A stretch of 64,000 nucleotides of DNA. It comes from an uncultured Bacteroidota bacterium. Its GTDB lineage: Bacteria > Bacteroidota > Bacteroidia > Chitinophagales > Chitinophagaceae. The position numbers were made by a program, and so were the translations under genes. Shown here in pieces: positions 35,327 to 42,595 of the stretch. The notes under the pieces are model-generated. The model was not told the origin of the DNA, made no database searches, and saw only the letters and a program-made list of their open reading frames with translations. The first letter of the stretch is position 1. Every line of letters begins with the position of its first letter. The stretch spans positions 62,001 through 126,000 of the forward strand of contig CAISPO010000020.1 of assembly GCA_903887415.1 (NCBI GenBank), in the 5' to 3' direction.

Positions 35327-35779
35327 ATGTACCTGCTCAAAAGAACAACTTCTGAAGATCCCGACTTTAAAAAATTGGTTGCAGCACTCGACAAAGATCT
35401 GGCCCGCAGAAACGGTGACAGCAATGATTTCTTCGCACAGTTCAATAAAACAGACCTGATAAAAAATGTTGTGGTTGCCTATGACAACGACCTTCCAGTG
35501 GGCTGTGGCGCTATGAAAGAATTTGACAACGCAACAATGGAGATCAAGAGAATGTTTGTACCATTAGAAAATCGTGGAAAGGGAATTGCGGCAAATGTTT
35601 TGAAAGAGTTAGAGAAATGGGCATGTGAATCAGGATATAAAAGGTGTATTTTAGAAACCGGAGACAAAATGCCGGAAGCAATTGCCCTATACATGAAAAA
35701 TGATTTCAGAATAATTCCAAACTATGGCCAATATGCAAATGTAGAAAGCAGCATTTGCTTTGAAAAAGATCTTAAATAA
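35327..35779 (+). CDS. GNAT-family N-acetyltransferase
   Basis: 150 residues from ATG 35327. Acetyl-CoA-binding motif A appears as V-P-L-E-N-R-G-K-G-I-A-A-N-V-L (the R/Q-x-x-G-x-G/A loop) near residues 82-96. The preceding strand is E-I-K-R-M-F-V and a later one is C-I-L-E-T-G. The substrate is unknown. No partner gene is evident. Confidence 0.88.
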   Translation: MYLLKRTTSEDPDFKKLVAALDKDLARRNGDSNDFFAQFNKTDLIKNVVVAYDNDLPVGCGAMKEFDNATMEIKRMFVPLENRGKGIAANVLKELEKWACESGYKRCILETGDKMPEAIALYMKNDFRIIPNYGQYANVESSICFEKDLK

Positions 35780-35901
35780 ATATTGTACTCCAGATCGATA
35801 TACCCACGAAGGCGTGGTATTCACCTTCATTTTGAGGCTTGTCACCGAAAAGCATTTAGCTGCGAGCATCTGTCAGTGTAGTTTTGGTGAAAATTTATTT
35901 T

Positions 35902-36198
35902 ATGAAAAAAAGATGGATGAAAATACCGTTCGTTATTGCGATAGGTGCACTGGCGCTGTTTGTTTTTAGCGGCGCTGTTATGTTCTTATGGAATCATATT
36001 TTGCCTGGAGTGTTCCATATCGGGGTTATCACATTGTGGCAAGCTGCTGGCATTTTGCTGTTGTGCAGGCTGTTGTTTGGCGGCTTCAAAGGACGGCATG
36101 GCAGGTGGCGCGGGAGGAAACAAATGTTCGGCCAGTGGCAGGATATGACGCCGGAAGAAAAGGAGTTGTTTAAACAGCGGGCGCATTGCTGCAGGTAA
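35902..36198 (+). CDS. Small membrane protein, 98 aa
   Basis: From ATG 35902. Two hydrophobic helices (about residues 7-28 and 36-57) are followed by a basic G-R-H-G-R-W-R-G-R-K stretch and a polar end with M-T-P-E-E-K-E-L-F-K-Q-R. The layout suggests an inner-membrane protein with a cytoplasmic C-terminus. Similar small proteins are common in Bacteroidota near metal-stress or sigma-factor genes, but none is present here. No function is claimed. Confidence 0.7.
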   Translation: MKKRWMKIPFVIAIGALALFVFSGAVMFLWNHILPGVFHIGVITLWQAAGILLLCRLLFGGFKGRHGRWRGRKQMFGQWQDMTPEEKELFKQRAHCCR

Positions 36199-36357
36199 TG
36201 TCTCGCGAAAAGAATCTCTCGCAAAGGCGCAAAGCTCGCAATTCATTTCTTTTGTTTTTAAGGTCGCCAAATGCCAGCAAGGTATTTTTGCAAACATAAT
36301 GGATGTAGTTTCCCTGTTTCGTTTAAGGGGCCAAGAGTGAATGAGGCAGTTAAATGA

Positions 36358-37497
36358 TCAGAACGGATGGCCGGAAGTTCCGTTGATAAGGGCTTTGCGG
36401 ACAAAGGGCATTGCGTTTGCGGTTTTGATAAAGAAAGCGGTAGTACTGCCTTTGCCGAAGTTGCTTTGTACAAGCCGGCCCAGGGAGATGCGTTTTGAAA
36501 AAGCTGTTTTCCAGGCTGTGGTGTAGTTGTTTTCCATTTCAATACGGGAGATGCGGGCTTGAAGAAATTCGTCAGCAAGGGCAGCTGCGATCTTTGATGC
36601 ACGGAGCGCCATGCTCATGCCATTGCCACAAAGAGGTGTTATCATACCTGCGGCATCGCCCAGCAGCAGCACATGCTCTTCCACCTGTGCCTTCTTTTCA
36701 AAGCTGATCTGCGAAATGGTGACGGGCGATTCGTAAAGAAACTCAGCATCGCTGAATATTTTGTGGAGCCAAGGGTTTTTCATCACCACATCCTGCTCCA
36801 GCTTTTTTATATCATTGCCGCATTTGTGCAAGCTGGCGGCCGTGGTGAGGTAGCACAGGCAGGTCGTGTTATCTTCCACTTGCGAGATACCACAATAACC
36901 GTTATCGAAATTGTGCAGGCCCACCGTATCAGCCGGCCATGGGTAACTGATGTGATACTTAACGGCGATATAGTTGTTGAGCGCACCTATCTTTTCTGTA
37001 ATAAAAGGCCGGCGCCACTTTACATCTATGTTGCTGCGCTTGCCCCAGGAGCCTAAAACTACCGACGCTTTATATTCCTGCCCTTTGGCGGTGACGGTAA
37101 AAGAATCGTTTTCCCATTGCACATTGTCGGCGCGGGTTTTTGTGAGCAGCGTGGCGCCGGCGTTTTGTGCCAGTGCTGCAAGTGCAGCGTCCAGCTTGTA
37201 CCTGCTGATGCCGAAGCCGCCCTGTGGCAATACGGTATTCAATTCATTGCCACGCGCATCTGTGACCTGCAATTTATTGATCACCGGTAAGTGCATATCG
37301 TCAACCGGGATACCAAGGCTTTGCAGAAAGGGTTTGCTTTCCATGCTTATGTACTCGCCGCATACTTTGTGCCTCGGATAGCTCTCTTTTTCCAGCACCA
37401 GCACCTTGTATTGCCGCTGTGAGAGTAGAATAGCCGCAGAAAGCCCCGCCAGCCCGCCGCCAATGATGGCCACATCGTATGAATTGCTACTGCTCAT
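36358..37497 (-). CDS. FAD-dependent oxidoreductase of the PKS operon
   Basis: 379 residues from ATG 37497. The FAD-binding Rossmann motif is G-G-G-L-A-G-L-S-A near residues 12-20, and the second FAD block is L-L-G-D-A-A-G-M-I-T-P near residue 280. It belongs to the geranylgeranyl-reductase/aromatic-hydroxylase-like flavoproteins. Its start overlaps the end of the methyltransferase gene by 11 bases, so it is the third gene of the operon. By analogy to SrsC-type enzymes it may hydroxylate a phenolic product made by the PKS. A reductase role cannot be excluded. Confidence 0.88.
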   Translation of the reverse strand: MSSSNSYDVAIIGGGLAGLSAAILLSQRQYKVLVLEKESYPRHKVCGEYISMESKPFLQSLGIPVDDMHLPVINKLQVTDARGNELNTVLPQGGFGISRYKLDAALAALAQNAGATLLTKTRADNVQWENDSFTVTAKGQEYKASVVLGSWGKRSNIDVKWRRPFITEKIGALNNYIAVKYHISYPWPADTVGLHNFDNGYCGISQVEDNTTCLCYLTTAASLHKCGNDIKKLEQDVVMKNPWLHKIFSDAEFLYESPVTISQISFEKKAQVEEHVLLLGDAAGMITPLCGNGMSMALRASKIAAALADEFLQARISRIEMENNYTTAWKTAFSKRISLGRLVQSNFGKGSTTAFFIKTANAMPFVRKALINGTSGHPF

Positions 37498-38188
37498 TAT
37501 GCACACAAATAAGATAACGAAATGCCCAGTGCCATTTTATACCATAGCTGTTGATACCCGCGGCGGAAAGAATCTCCAACCAGTCACTTTTTCTGAACGA
37601 GCGCTTTACAGAGAGCGGAGCGTCATTCTTAACCAGGTAAGATTTCGAAAACAGCTTTGTAAGCAGGCTGATAGAATGATAGGCTAACGGGTGCCGGTGC
37701 AGGTCGTTGATAAAAAACCCTACTTTGCTATTCTGCTTCAGCCATATGATCTGTGATATAAGCTCCTCGTTTGTAAAATGGTGGCAAAAAAGTGATGAGA
37801 AAATAATATCCGGTTTATCGCCGGGCCATTTCACAGTGCGGTAGTCGCTGCATATCCACTCTATATCCAGTGCGGAGCTTTGTGCATATTTTATACAGTC
37901 TGGCTTTATATCTATACCGGTAAGCGCGGCAATTTTTCGTTTTTTTCCGAGGTGTTTCTGGATAGCAAACAAGTTGTCGCCGCCGCCACAACCTATTTCA
38001 GCAATAGTTAATGAGCCGGTGGCAGGTATTCTGCGAAGAAAGTAGTCAACACCCCTGCGTGTAACGCCGTGCCCGCCCAGCAATTCGCCAATTGTGTTGA
38101 GCTCAGAAAGATTGACAAGCAAGTCGCCGAACGGGATGTTATCCCCGTCCAGCAACTCCTTTTCGTATGATCTTGTTTTGAGGCTCAT
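37487..38188 (-). CDS. SAM-dependent methyltransferase of the PKS operon
   Basis: 233 residues. Motif I is I-A-E-I-G-C-G-G-G, followed by the acidic strand end A-L-T-G-I-D-I-K-P, giving a class I Rossmann methyltransferase. Later blocks are I-I-F-S-S-L-F-C-H-H-F and N-D-L-H-R-H-P-L-A-Y. It overlaps the PKS stop by four bases (ATGA) and the flavoprotein start by 11, so the three are translationally coupled. It probably methylates the PKS product on oxygen or carbon. It is not of the isoprenylcysteine-type used by SrsB. Confidence 0.9.
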   Translation of the reverse strand: MSLKTRSYEKELLDGDNIPFGDLLVNLSELNTIGELLGGHGVTRRGVDYFLRRIPATGSLTIAEIGCGGGDNLFAIQKHLGKKRKIAALTGIDIKPDCIKYAQSSALDIEWICSDYRTVKWPGDKPDIIFSSLFCHHFTNEELISQIIWLKQNSKVGFFINDLHRHPLAYHSISLLTKLFSKSYLVKNDAPLSVKRSFRKSDWLEILSAAGINSYGIKWHWAFRYLICVHNEQ

Positions 38189-39276
38189 ACTATCGTCATT
38201 ATTACACTCTCCATGGTGAGGCCGGGGCCAAAGGCCGCGGAAAATATGTGTGCGCCTTTATCTGCTGATGTTTTATACCACATTTCCTTTAGCACGAACA
38301 GCACTGTGGCAGAAGACATGTTGCCATATTCCCGGAGTATTTTGTAAGAGGTATCCAGGTCGCCATCGGTAAGTGACAAGCCCTTGCCCAGCGCTTCCAG
38401 TATCCGCTTGCCGCCGGGATGGATACAGAAGTATTTTATAGCATCTTGTTCATACCCGGCTTTTGCAATAGCTCTTTCTTTAAGCGGCCCTATATCTGCC
38501 CTGAACAATTCAGGAACATCGGCATCAAGCGTCATTACAAAGCCGTGTGAAGAGAGGTTCCACGACATACTGTTTTTTGCTTCTTTCAGCACTTCAGAAT
38601 AGAAACTGTCCAGCCTGATGCCGTTGCGGTTATCATCGTCACCACAAACCAGCACGGCAGCAGAGCCATCGCCAAACAGCAGCGGTGCGGTTATCTCGTC
38701 ATCAGAAAATGTCTTTTGGAAATGCAGGCTGCATAGCTCGGTGCATACCAGCAGTACCTTTGATGCCGGTTGCGCAGTGACAATATCATTGGCCATCTTC
38801 AATCCATGGATAGCGGCATAGCAACCCATAAAATTAATAGCGGTCCGTGTCGTATTTGTTTTCAGCCCGAGGGCTTCCATAAGCTCCAGCTCCAGGCCTG
38901 GTGCGCTCATGCCGGTGCAGCTCACCGTGATAAGATGCGTGATCTCTTCTTTATCCACAACGCCCTCTATACATTTGGAAGCGCATTTTAAAGATAGCGG
39001 CAAGGCATGTTTTTTGAACCACTCCATCCTGTGCTCCAGCCTTGGGAATGGTTCAAGATCGCGCGAATGCGGGAAGAACTGCCATTGACCGACCGGCAAG
39101 GTAAAGTCGGGTATCACCGAGTACCTGGTTTCTATACCACTGTGCTTATAGAGGTAACTGAGGATCCTGTTTTCCTTTTCACCCGTGCCGTAAGCGCCTT
39201 TCATAAACTCAAGGAGGTCTTCCTGCCTATGGATATGAGCTGGTACTTCGGTAGCTATGGATATTATTTTTGCCAA
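38185..39276 (-). CDS. Type III polyketide synthase
   Basis: Condenses an acyl starter with malonyl-CoA units and cyclises the product. 363 residues. The catalytic triad is visible as Cys152 in M-G-C-Y-A-A-I-H-G, His286 in C-I-H-P-G-G-K and Asn319 in E-Y-G-N-M-S-S-A. The earlier V-S-C-T-G-M-S-A-P-G block is also conserved. The start is a TTG at 39276 with a TGA stop directly before it and no ATG for 24 codons. It opens a three-gene operon with a methyltransferase and a flavoprotein, an arrangement known for phenolic lipids (alkylresorcinols, alkylpyrones). Starter and chain length are unknown. Confidence 0.93.
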   Translation of the reverse strand: MAKIISIATEVPAHIHRQEDLLEFMKGAYGTGEKENRILSYLYKHSGIETRYSVIPDFTLPVGQWQFFPHSRDLEPFPRLEHRMEWFKKHALPLSLKCASKCIEGVVDKEEITHLITVSCTGMSAPGLELELMEALGLKTNTTRTAINFMGCYAAIHGLKMANDIVTAQPASKVLLVCTELCSLHFQKTFSDDEITAPLLFGDGSAAVLVCGDDDNRNGIRLDSFYSEVLKEAKNSMSWNLSSHGFVMTLDADVPELFRADIGPLKERAIAKAGYEQDAIKYFCIHPGGKRILEALGKGLSLTDGDLDTSYKILREYGNMSSATVLFVLKEMWYKTSADKGAHIFSAAFGPGLTMESVIMTIV

Positions 39277-39402
39277 TCAGTAATATTTATTTTTCTGTTC
39301 CATTCATATACGAAACAGCAAAGCGATGAGTTTCGCTTCATAATATTACCTATAAAAAATCATACCGAAAGCGCACAAGCTATCTCGAACTAGCGGAAAG
39401 CC

Positions 39403-41094
39403 TTATTTTTTTGTTTCTCTGCGGAGGTTGTTTTCTTTGGCTACCACCTCTTTCACCACCGCATCCAACTTTTCGATAGAAACGCTGACCCCCTCGATAA
39501 TTTCCTTATTCAGCGGATCGGCAGGGTCCTCATGATTATAAAATTGCAGCAAGCCAAGGATGGTGGCTATGGGGCCGCGCACAAAATGCGATTGTATGTG
39601 CGCGATGTCACTGAGCACAGTATCCTGGGCCGATATGTGGGCAAGATGGCCCTGTTTTTCTTTTGAGAGCAGGGCGTTGTATTTTTTCTGGGTAGTATAG
39701 CTTTTGTACATAAAGAACGCAAGCAGCAATACCAGTGCCAGGCCGCCGTAACCGCAATAAGTAAGCACCTGCTGGCGGGCAATTTTTTCGTTGAAAGCAG
39801 CAGTTTGCTTTTGCTTTTCAGCATCGAAGGTGTATTCCAGGTCTATACGGGTAAGATAATTAGCATTATCTATACCATGCACACTGTCGCGAACAGTGAT
39901 ATAGTCCCGGTAAGTTTTCAGGGCCTTTTCAGGCTGATTGAGCTTTTCATACACATCACTAAGTGCGCTTAGCGCATTTTGTTCTATATCCAGTTCACCG
40001 TTTGCCTGGCTTAAAGAGAGTGCTTTTTGGAGGAATGCTATAGCCTGGGAAAATTCACGTTGTTTTAGATATACCTGGCCCAAAGTAGCATATAGGCCAG
40101 AAAGCTGATCGTTGTAATGATATTCTTCCGCAAGTTTTAAAGCCCTTTTTGCGCAGTCCATTGCCTTGCCAAAATCACCAGTCTCAACATATACATTTGC
40201 AAGCTCATTAAGAGTAGTTACCTCACCATTTGAATAATTAATATTTGTGCATTCACTTAGTGATATTGTATAAGCTTCTATGGCTTTTGCATAATTTTTC
40301 TTAACCTTATAGGTGCTACCAATCCCATTCAAGGCTAATACCTCGAGCGCATTATTTTTTATTATATGACTTATGTTTATTACCCGATTATAGTTTTCCG
40401 CAGCTTTGTCTGGTTGTCCCATTGACATATAAATGCTGCTGATGTTTAACAATAAGTTTGCCTTCTGAGAAGAGTCTTTCACATCAACGGTCTTCTCCGT
40501 TGAAAGAACACTATCGAGAAGTCGTAAAGAAGTAATATAATTGGACAGTGCATGAGGAAAGTCGCCTATTGACACGTATGTATCGCCCATGTTTCCTAAA
40601 ATGCCCATTTCCATGTCCGCGTCTGGCTTTAACGACAGTGATTTGTCATAATATTCTATTGCCTTTTTATGTTGCCCCAGATAGTTATAGCATGTTGCAA
40701 TCTTTTCAAGTTCGTTGGCCTCGTCGCCAATGTTTTTGCTATTCTGAGAAGCCACTATATTAGCTTGAAAAAAACCACTCGCTGTCACATAATCTTTTTG
40801 AAAAAAGTAAATACCGCCGATCAGATCATTAGCTTTAAAAAGACCCGGCATCCAGTTTGCTTTTTCAGCAAGTGATTTTGCCTCAATACTATATTTTAAA
40901 TTCTCAGCTGTATGATTAGGATTTGCAGCAGCTAACGCAAGGAGAATATTTATTCGATTGGTGTCAGATGTGGTATTTTGTAGTATTGTTTTTAGTGAAT
41001 CGATATTGACCCTCTTGTCTTGTCCAAATATTCGAACAGAAGAAAAAGAAATCATCAAAAAAATAATAAATCCAATATACCTCAGGCAACTCAT
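39403..41094 (-). CDS. TPR sensor ending in a histidine phosphoacceptor domain without ATPase
   Basis: 563 residues with a signal peptide (F-I-I-F-L-M-I-S-F-S-S-V). Roughly nine to ten tetratricopeptide repeats follow up to residue 400 (A-I-E-Y-Y-D-K-S-L-S-L and similar). One TM helix lies near 440-460 (L-A-L-V-L-L-L-A-F-F-M), then a coiled linker and a DHp-like domain. That domain holds H-I-Q-S-H-F-V-R-G-P-I-A-T-I-L-G-L near residue 505, the phosphoacceptor H-box form common in Bacteroidota. The protein stops about 55 residues later with no N, G1 or G2 box. It may need a kinase in trans or be a degenerate scaffold. The stop codon is clean. Confidence 0.85.
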   Translation of the reverse strand: MSCLRYIGFIIFLMISFSSVRIFGQDKRVNIDSLKTILQNTTSDTNRINILLALAAANPNHTAENLKYSIEAKSLAEKANWMPGLFKANDLIGGIYFFQKDYVTASGFFQANIVASQNSKNIGDEANELEKIATCYNYLGQHKKAIEYYDKSLSLKPDADMEMGILGNMGDTYVSIGDFPHALSNYITSLRLLDSVLSTEKTVDVKDSSQKANLLLNISSIYMSMGQPDKAAENYNRVINISHIIKNNALEVLALNGIGSTYKVKKNYAKAIEAYTISLSECTNINYSNGEVTTLNELANVYVETGDFGKAMDCAKRALKLAEEYHYNDQLSGLYATLGQVYLKQREFSQAIAFLQKALSLSQANGELDIEQNALSALSDVYEKLNQPEKALKTYRDYITVRDSVHGIDNANYLTRIDLEYTFDAEKQKQTAAFNEKIARQQVLTYCGYGGLALVLLLAFFMYKSYTTQKKYNALLSKEKQGHLAHISAQDTVLSDIAHIQSHFVRGPIATILGLLQFYNHEDPADPLNKEIIEGVSVSIEKLDAVVKEVVAKENNLRRETKK

Positions 41095-41221
41095 AGACTT
41101 CTTCTATTAAAATAATATAGTCCCCAAATTATGAAAAGTAGAAAATGCACAATACTTTACGGCTAAAAATAGTCCTCAAAGTAATTCATTCATTCGTTTT
41201 TAACCAAATAACTTAAATTTT

Positions 41222-41656
41222 ATGTCAACAATTATTGTTACTGCAAGTTTCGGAACCCCGTCTGCGGGTGGTGGACCATGTACAGGAAAAGGATTTTGCC
41301 AGGTATCGGTCGCAAGTAGTAGCTCTGCCTCGACAGCATCGGGTGTTACACCTACATCGGCGGCAACGCCTGCCAAGGCTACGCAGGGTATCCCTGTTAG
41401 TTTTCATGTATCATCAATCGATAAGAGTATTATGATGATGTCGTTCAAAATGAGCGAGCTTGAGAAAAGCCAGCCGGAGCAGGTTCCGTTTTTCAAATCG
41501 GGCGAGTATAATTTTGATGCGCATTATGATTTTCACCACCCGGAGTTCAGAGCGTTACCGCTTCATAAGAGCCCGAGAATAGAAATGGGCAAGAAAAATA
41601 CCGTGCATATCGTAGGGGATATGGTAACTACTTTTTTTCATTATAGTCATGAATAA
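41222..41656 (+). CDS. Unknown protein, 144 aa
   Basis: From ATG 41222, divergent from the TPR sensor. It has no signal peptide or membrane helix. The N-terminal third is small and polar with G-G-G-P-C-T-G-K-G-F-C-Q-V, then a run of serine, alanine and threonine. The C-terminal part is rich in histidine, phenylalanine and methionine (Y-D-F-H-H-P-E-F). It is not recognised. It directly precedes the RAYT region but no evidence ties the two together. Confidence 0.6.
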   Translation: MSTIIVTASFGTPSAGGGPCTGKGFCQVSVASSSSASTASGVTPTSAATPAKATQGIPVSFHVSSIDKSIMMMSFKMSELEKSQPEQVPFFKSGEYNFDAHYDFHHPEFRALPLHKSPRIEMGKKNTVHIVGDMVTTFFHYSHE

Positions 41657-41710
41657 TGTTCGCTCCCTGCCTTTGAGCAGAATGGATAGTTAGTAGAGAT
41701 ATTGGTGTGT

Positions 41711-41740
41711 AGTAGAGACGGGATGCATCCCGTCTCTACT
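41711..41740. repeat. Perfect 30-bp palindrome upstream of the RAYT gene
   Basis: Arms AGTAGAGACGGGATG and CATCCCGTCTCTACT, perfect over 15 bases with no loop. A nearly identical copy (28 bp) lies just downstream of the transposase gene at 42531, and half-sites GTAGAGAT occur at 41693, 41789 and 41803. Confidence 0.95.
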
Positions 41741-41818
41741 TGTGTGTGTGTGTGCCCCACGATCTATATTTCTCGGATCGTTGTTTGTGTAGAGATTGTT
41801 GTGTAGAGATATTGTTAT

Positions 41819-41853
41819 GTAGAGACGGGATGCATCCCTCTCTCTCTCTCTAC
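41819..41853. repeat. Degenerate GTAGAGACG palindrome with CT expansion
   Basis: The left arm GTAGAGACGGGATGCATCCC is intact. The right arm is stretched into a CTCTCTCT run before TACT. A smaller GAGGGG/CCCCTC palindrome at 41931-41947 follows before the RAYT start. The whole 41657-41995 stretch has no gene. Confidence 0.85.
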
Positions 41854-41995
41854 TTGTGTGTATGTGGTATCTGGCGACTACATTGCTTCGTCATTTGCAG
41901 TAGTATCGGACAAAAAATATTCAGTACGCAGAGGGGTGCATCCCCTCCTATTTACAAACAACAAATCCAGTTCTAACATACATTTATAAGCGGCG

Positions 41996-42514
41996 ATGAC
42001 CCTATTCAACAATAAATATCGCATAGAAACTGCACGTGCCAAGAACTGGGATTATCATTCAGCCGCATCCTATTTTATTACTATTTGCACCAAAGAGAGT
42101 GTTCATTATTTTGGTAAAATTCAAAGCAAAGAGATGGTCCTGAACGATTGTTGCGTCGTTGTCCGGCGTGAATGGATCAAGACGCCGGATATCAGGCCGG
42201 ATATGAATATTACGCTTGGTGAATTTGTAGTAATGCCCAATCATTTTCATGGTATCATCAGCATCGGGGAAAACGGTTATAATGAACAGCGAAAAAACAA
42301 TGAGTTTGGAATCCAATCGAAAAACCTTGGGGCGATAGTTGGTGGTTTTAAGGCTTCGGCAACTAAACACTTGCGAAAGATAAATGCTGCTTTTGGCTGG
42401 CAGGAGCGCTATCATGACCATATTATAAGAGATAATGAATCGCATGAACGGATAAGGCATTACATACAAAACAACCCGGCAAATTGGCTAAGTGACAAAT
42501 TTTATCGCGATTGA
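41996..42514 (+). CDS. REP-associated tyrosine transposase (RAYT), Y1 family
   Basis: 172 residues. Single-strand nuclease of the IS200-like Y1 fold. It opens with Y-F-I-T-I-C-T-K-E, the HUH metal motif is M-P-N-H-F-H-G (near residue 84), and the C-terminal helix region has W-Q-E-R-Y-H-D-H-I-I-R followed by I-R-H-Y-I-Q-N-N-P-A-N-W. These features are typical of RAYTs, which act on palindromic REP sequences but rarely move themselves. Palindromes sharing 28 bases lie at 41711-41740 and 42531-42558 on both sides. The frame is intact. The catalytic tyrosine is probably in one of the two C-terminal blocks. Confidence 0.93.
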   Translation: MTLFNNKYRIETARAKNWDYHSAASYFITICTKESVHYFGKIQSKEMVLNDCCVVVRREWIKTPDIRPDMNITLGEFVVMPNHFHGIISIGENGYNEQRKNNEFGIQSKNLGAIVGGFKASATKHLRKINAAFGWQERYHDHIIRDNESHERIRHYIQNNPANWLSDKFYRD

Positions 42515-42530
42515 CTATGATTTACCACGG

Positions 42531-42558
42531 GTAGAGACGGGATGCATCCCGTCTCTAC
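42531..42558. repeat. Perfect 28-bp palindrome downstream of the RAYT gene
   Basis: Arms GTAGAGACGGGATG and CATCCCGTCTCTAC, no mismatch, 17 bases after the transposase stop and 38 before the dxs stop. It is identical in sequence to the core of 41711-41740. Confidence 0.95.
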
Positions 42559-42595
42559 TACACACGGGTAAGTATCCCTCTATATACAAATCGCA

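Noticed and set aside
41222-41656. Protein with G-G-G-P-C-T-G-K-G-F-C considered as a RiPP precursor
   Set aside because: It is too long, has no leader-core layout, and no modifying enzyme or transporter gene is adjacent.
41819-41853. CT-rich run considered as a CRISPR or microsatellite regulator
   Set aside because: There is no repeat-spacer periodicity. The run is best explained as a stretched arm of the GTAGAGACG palindrome.
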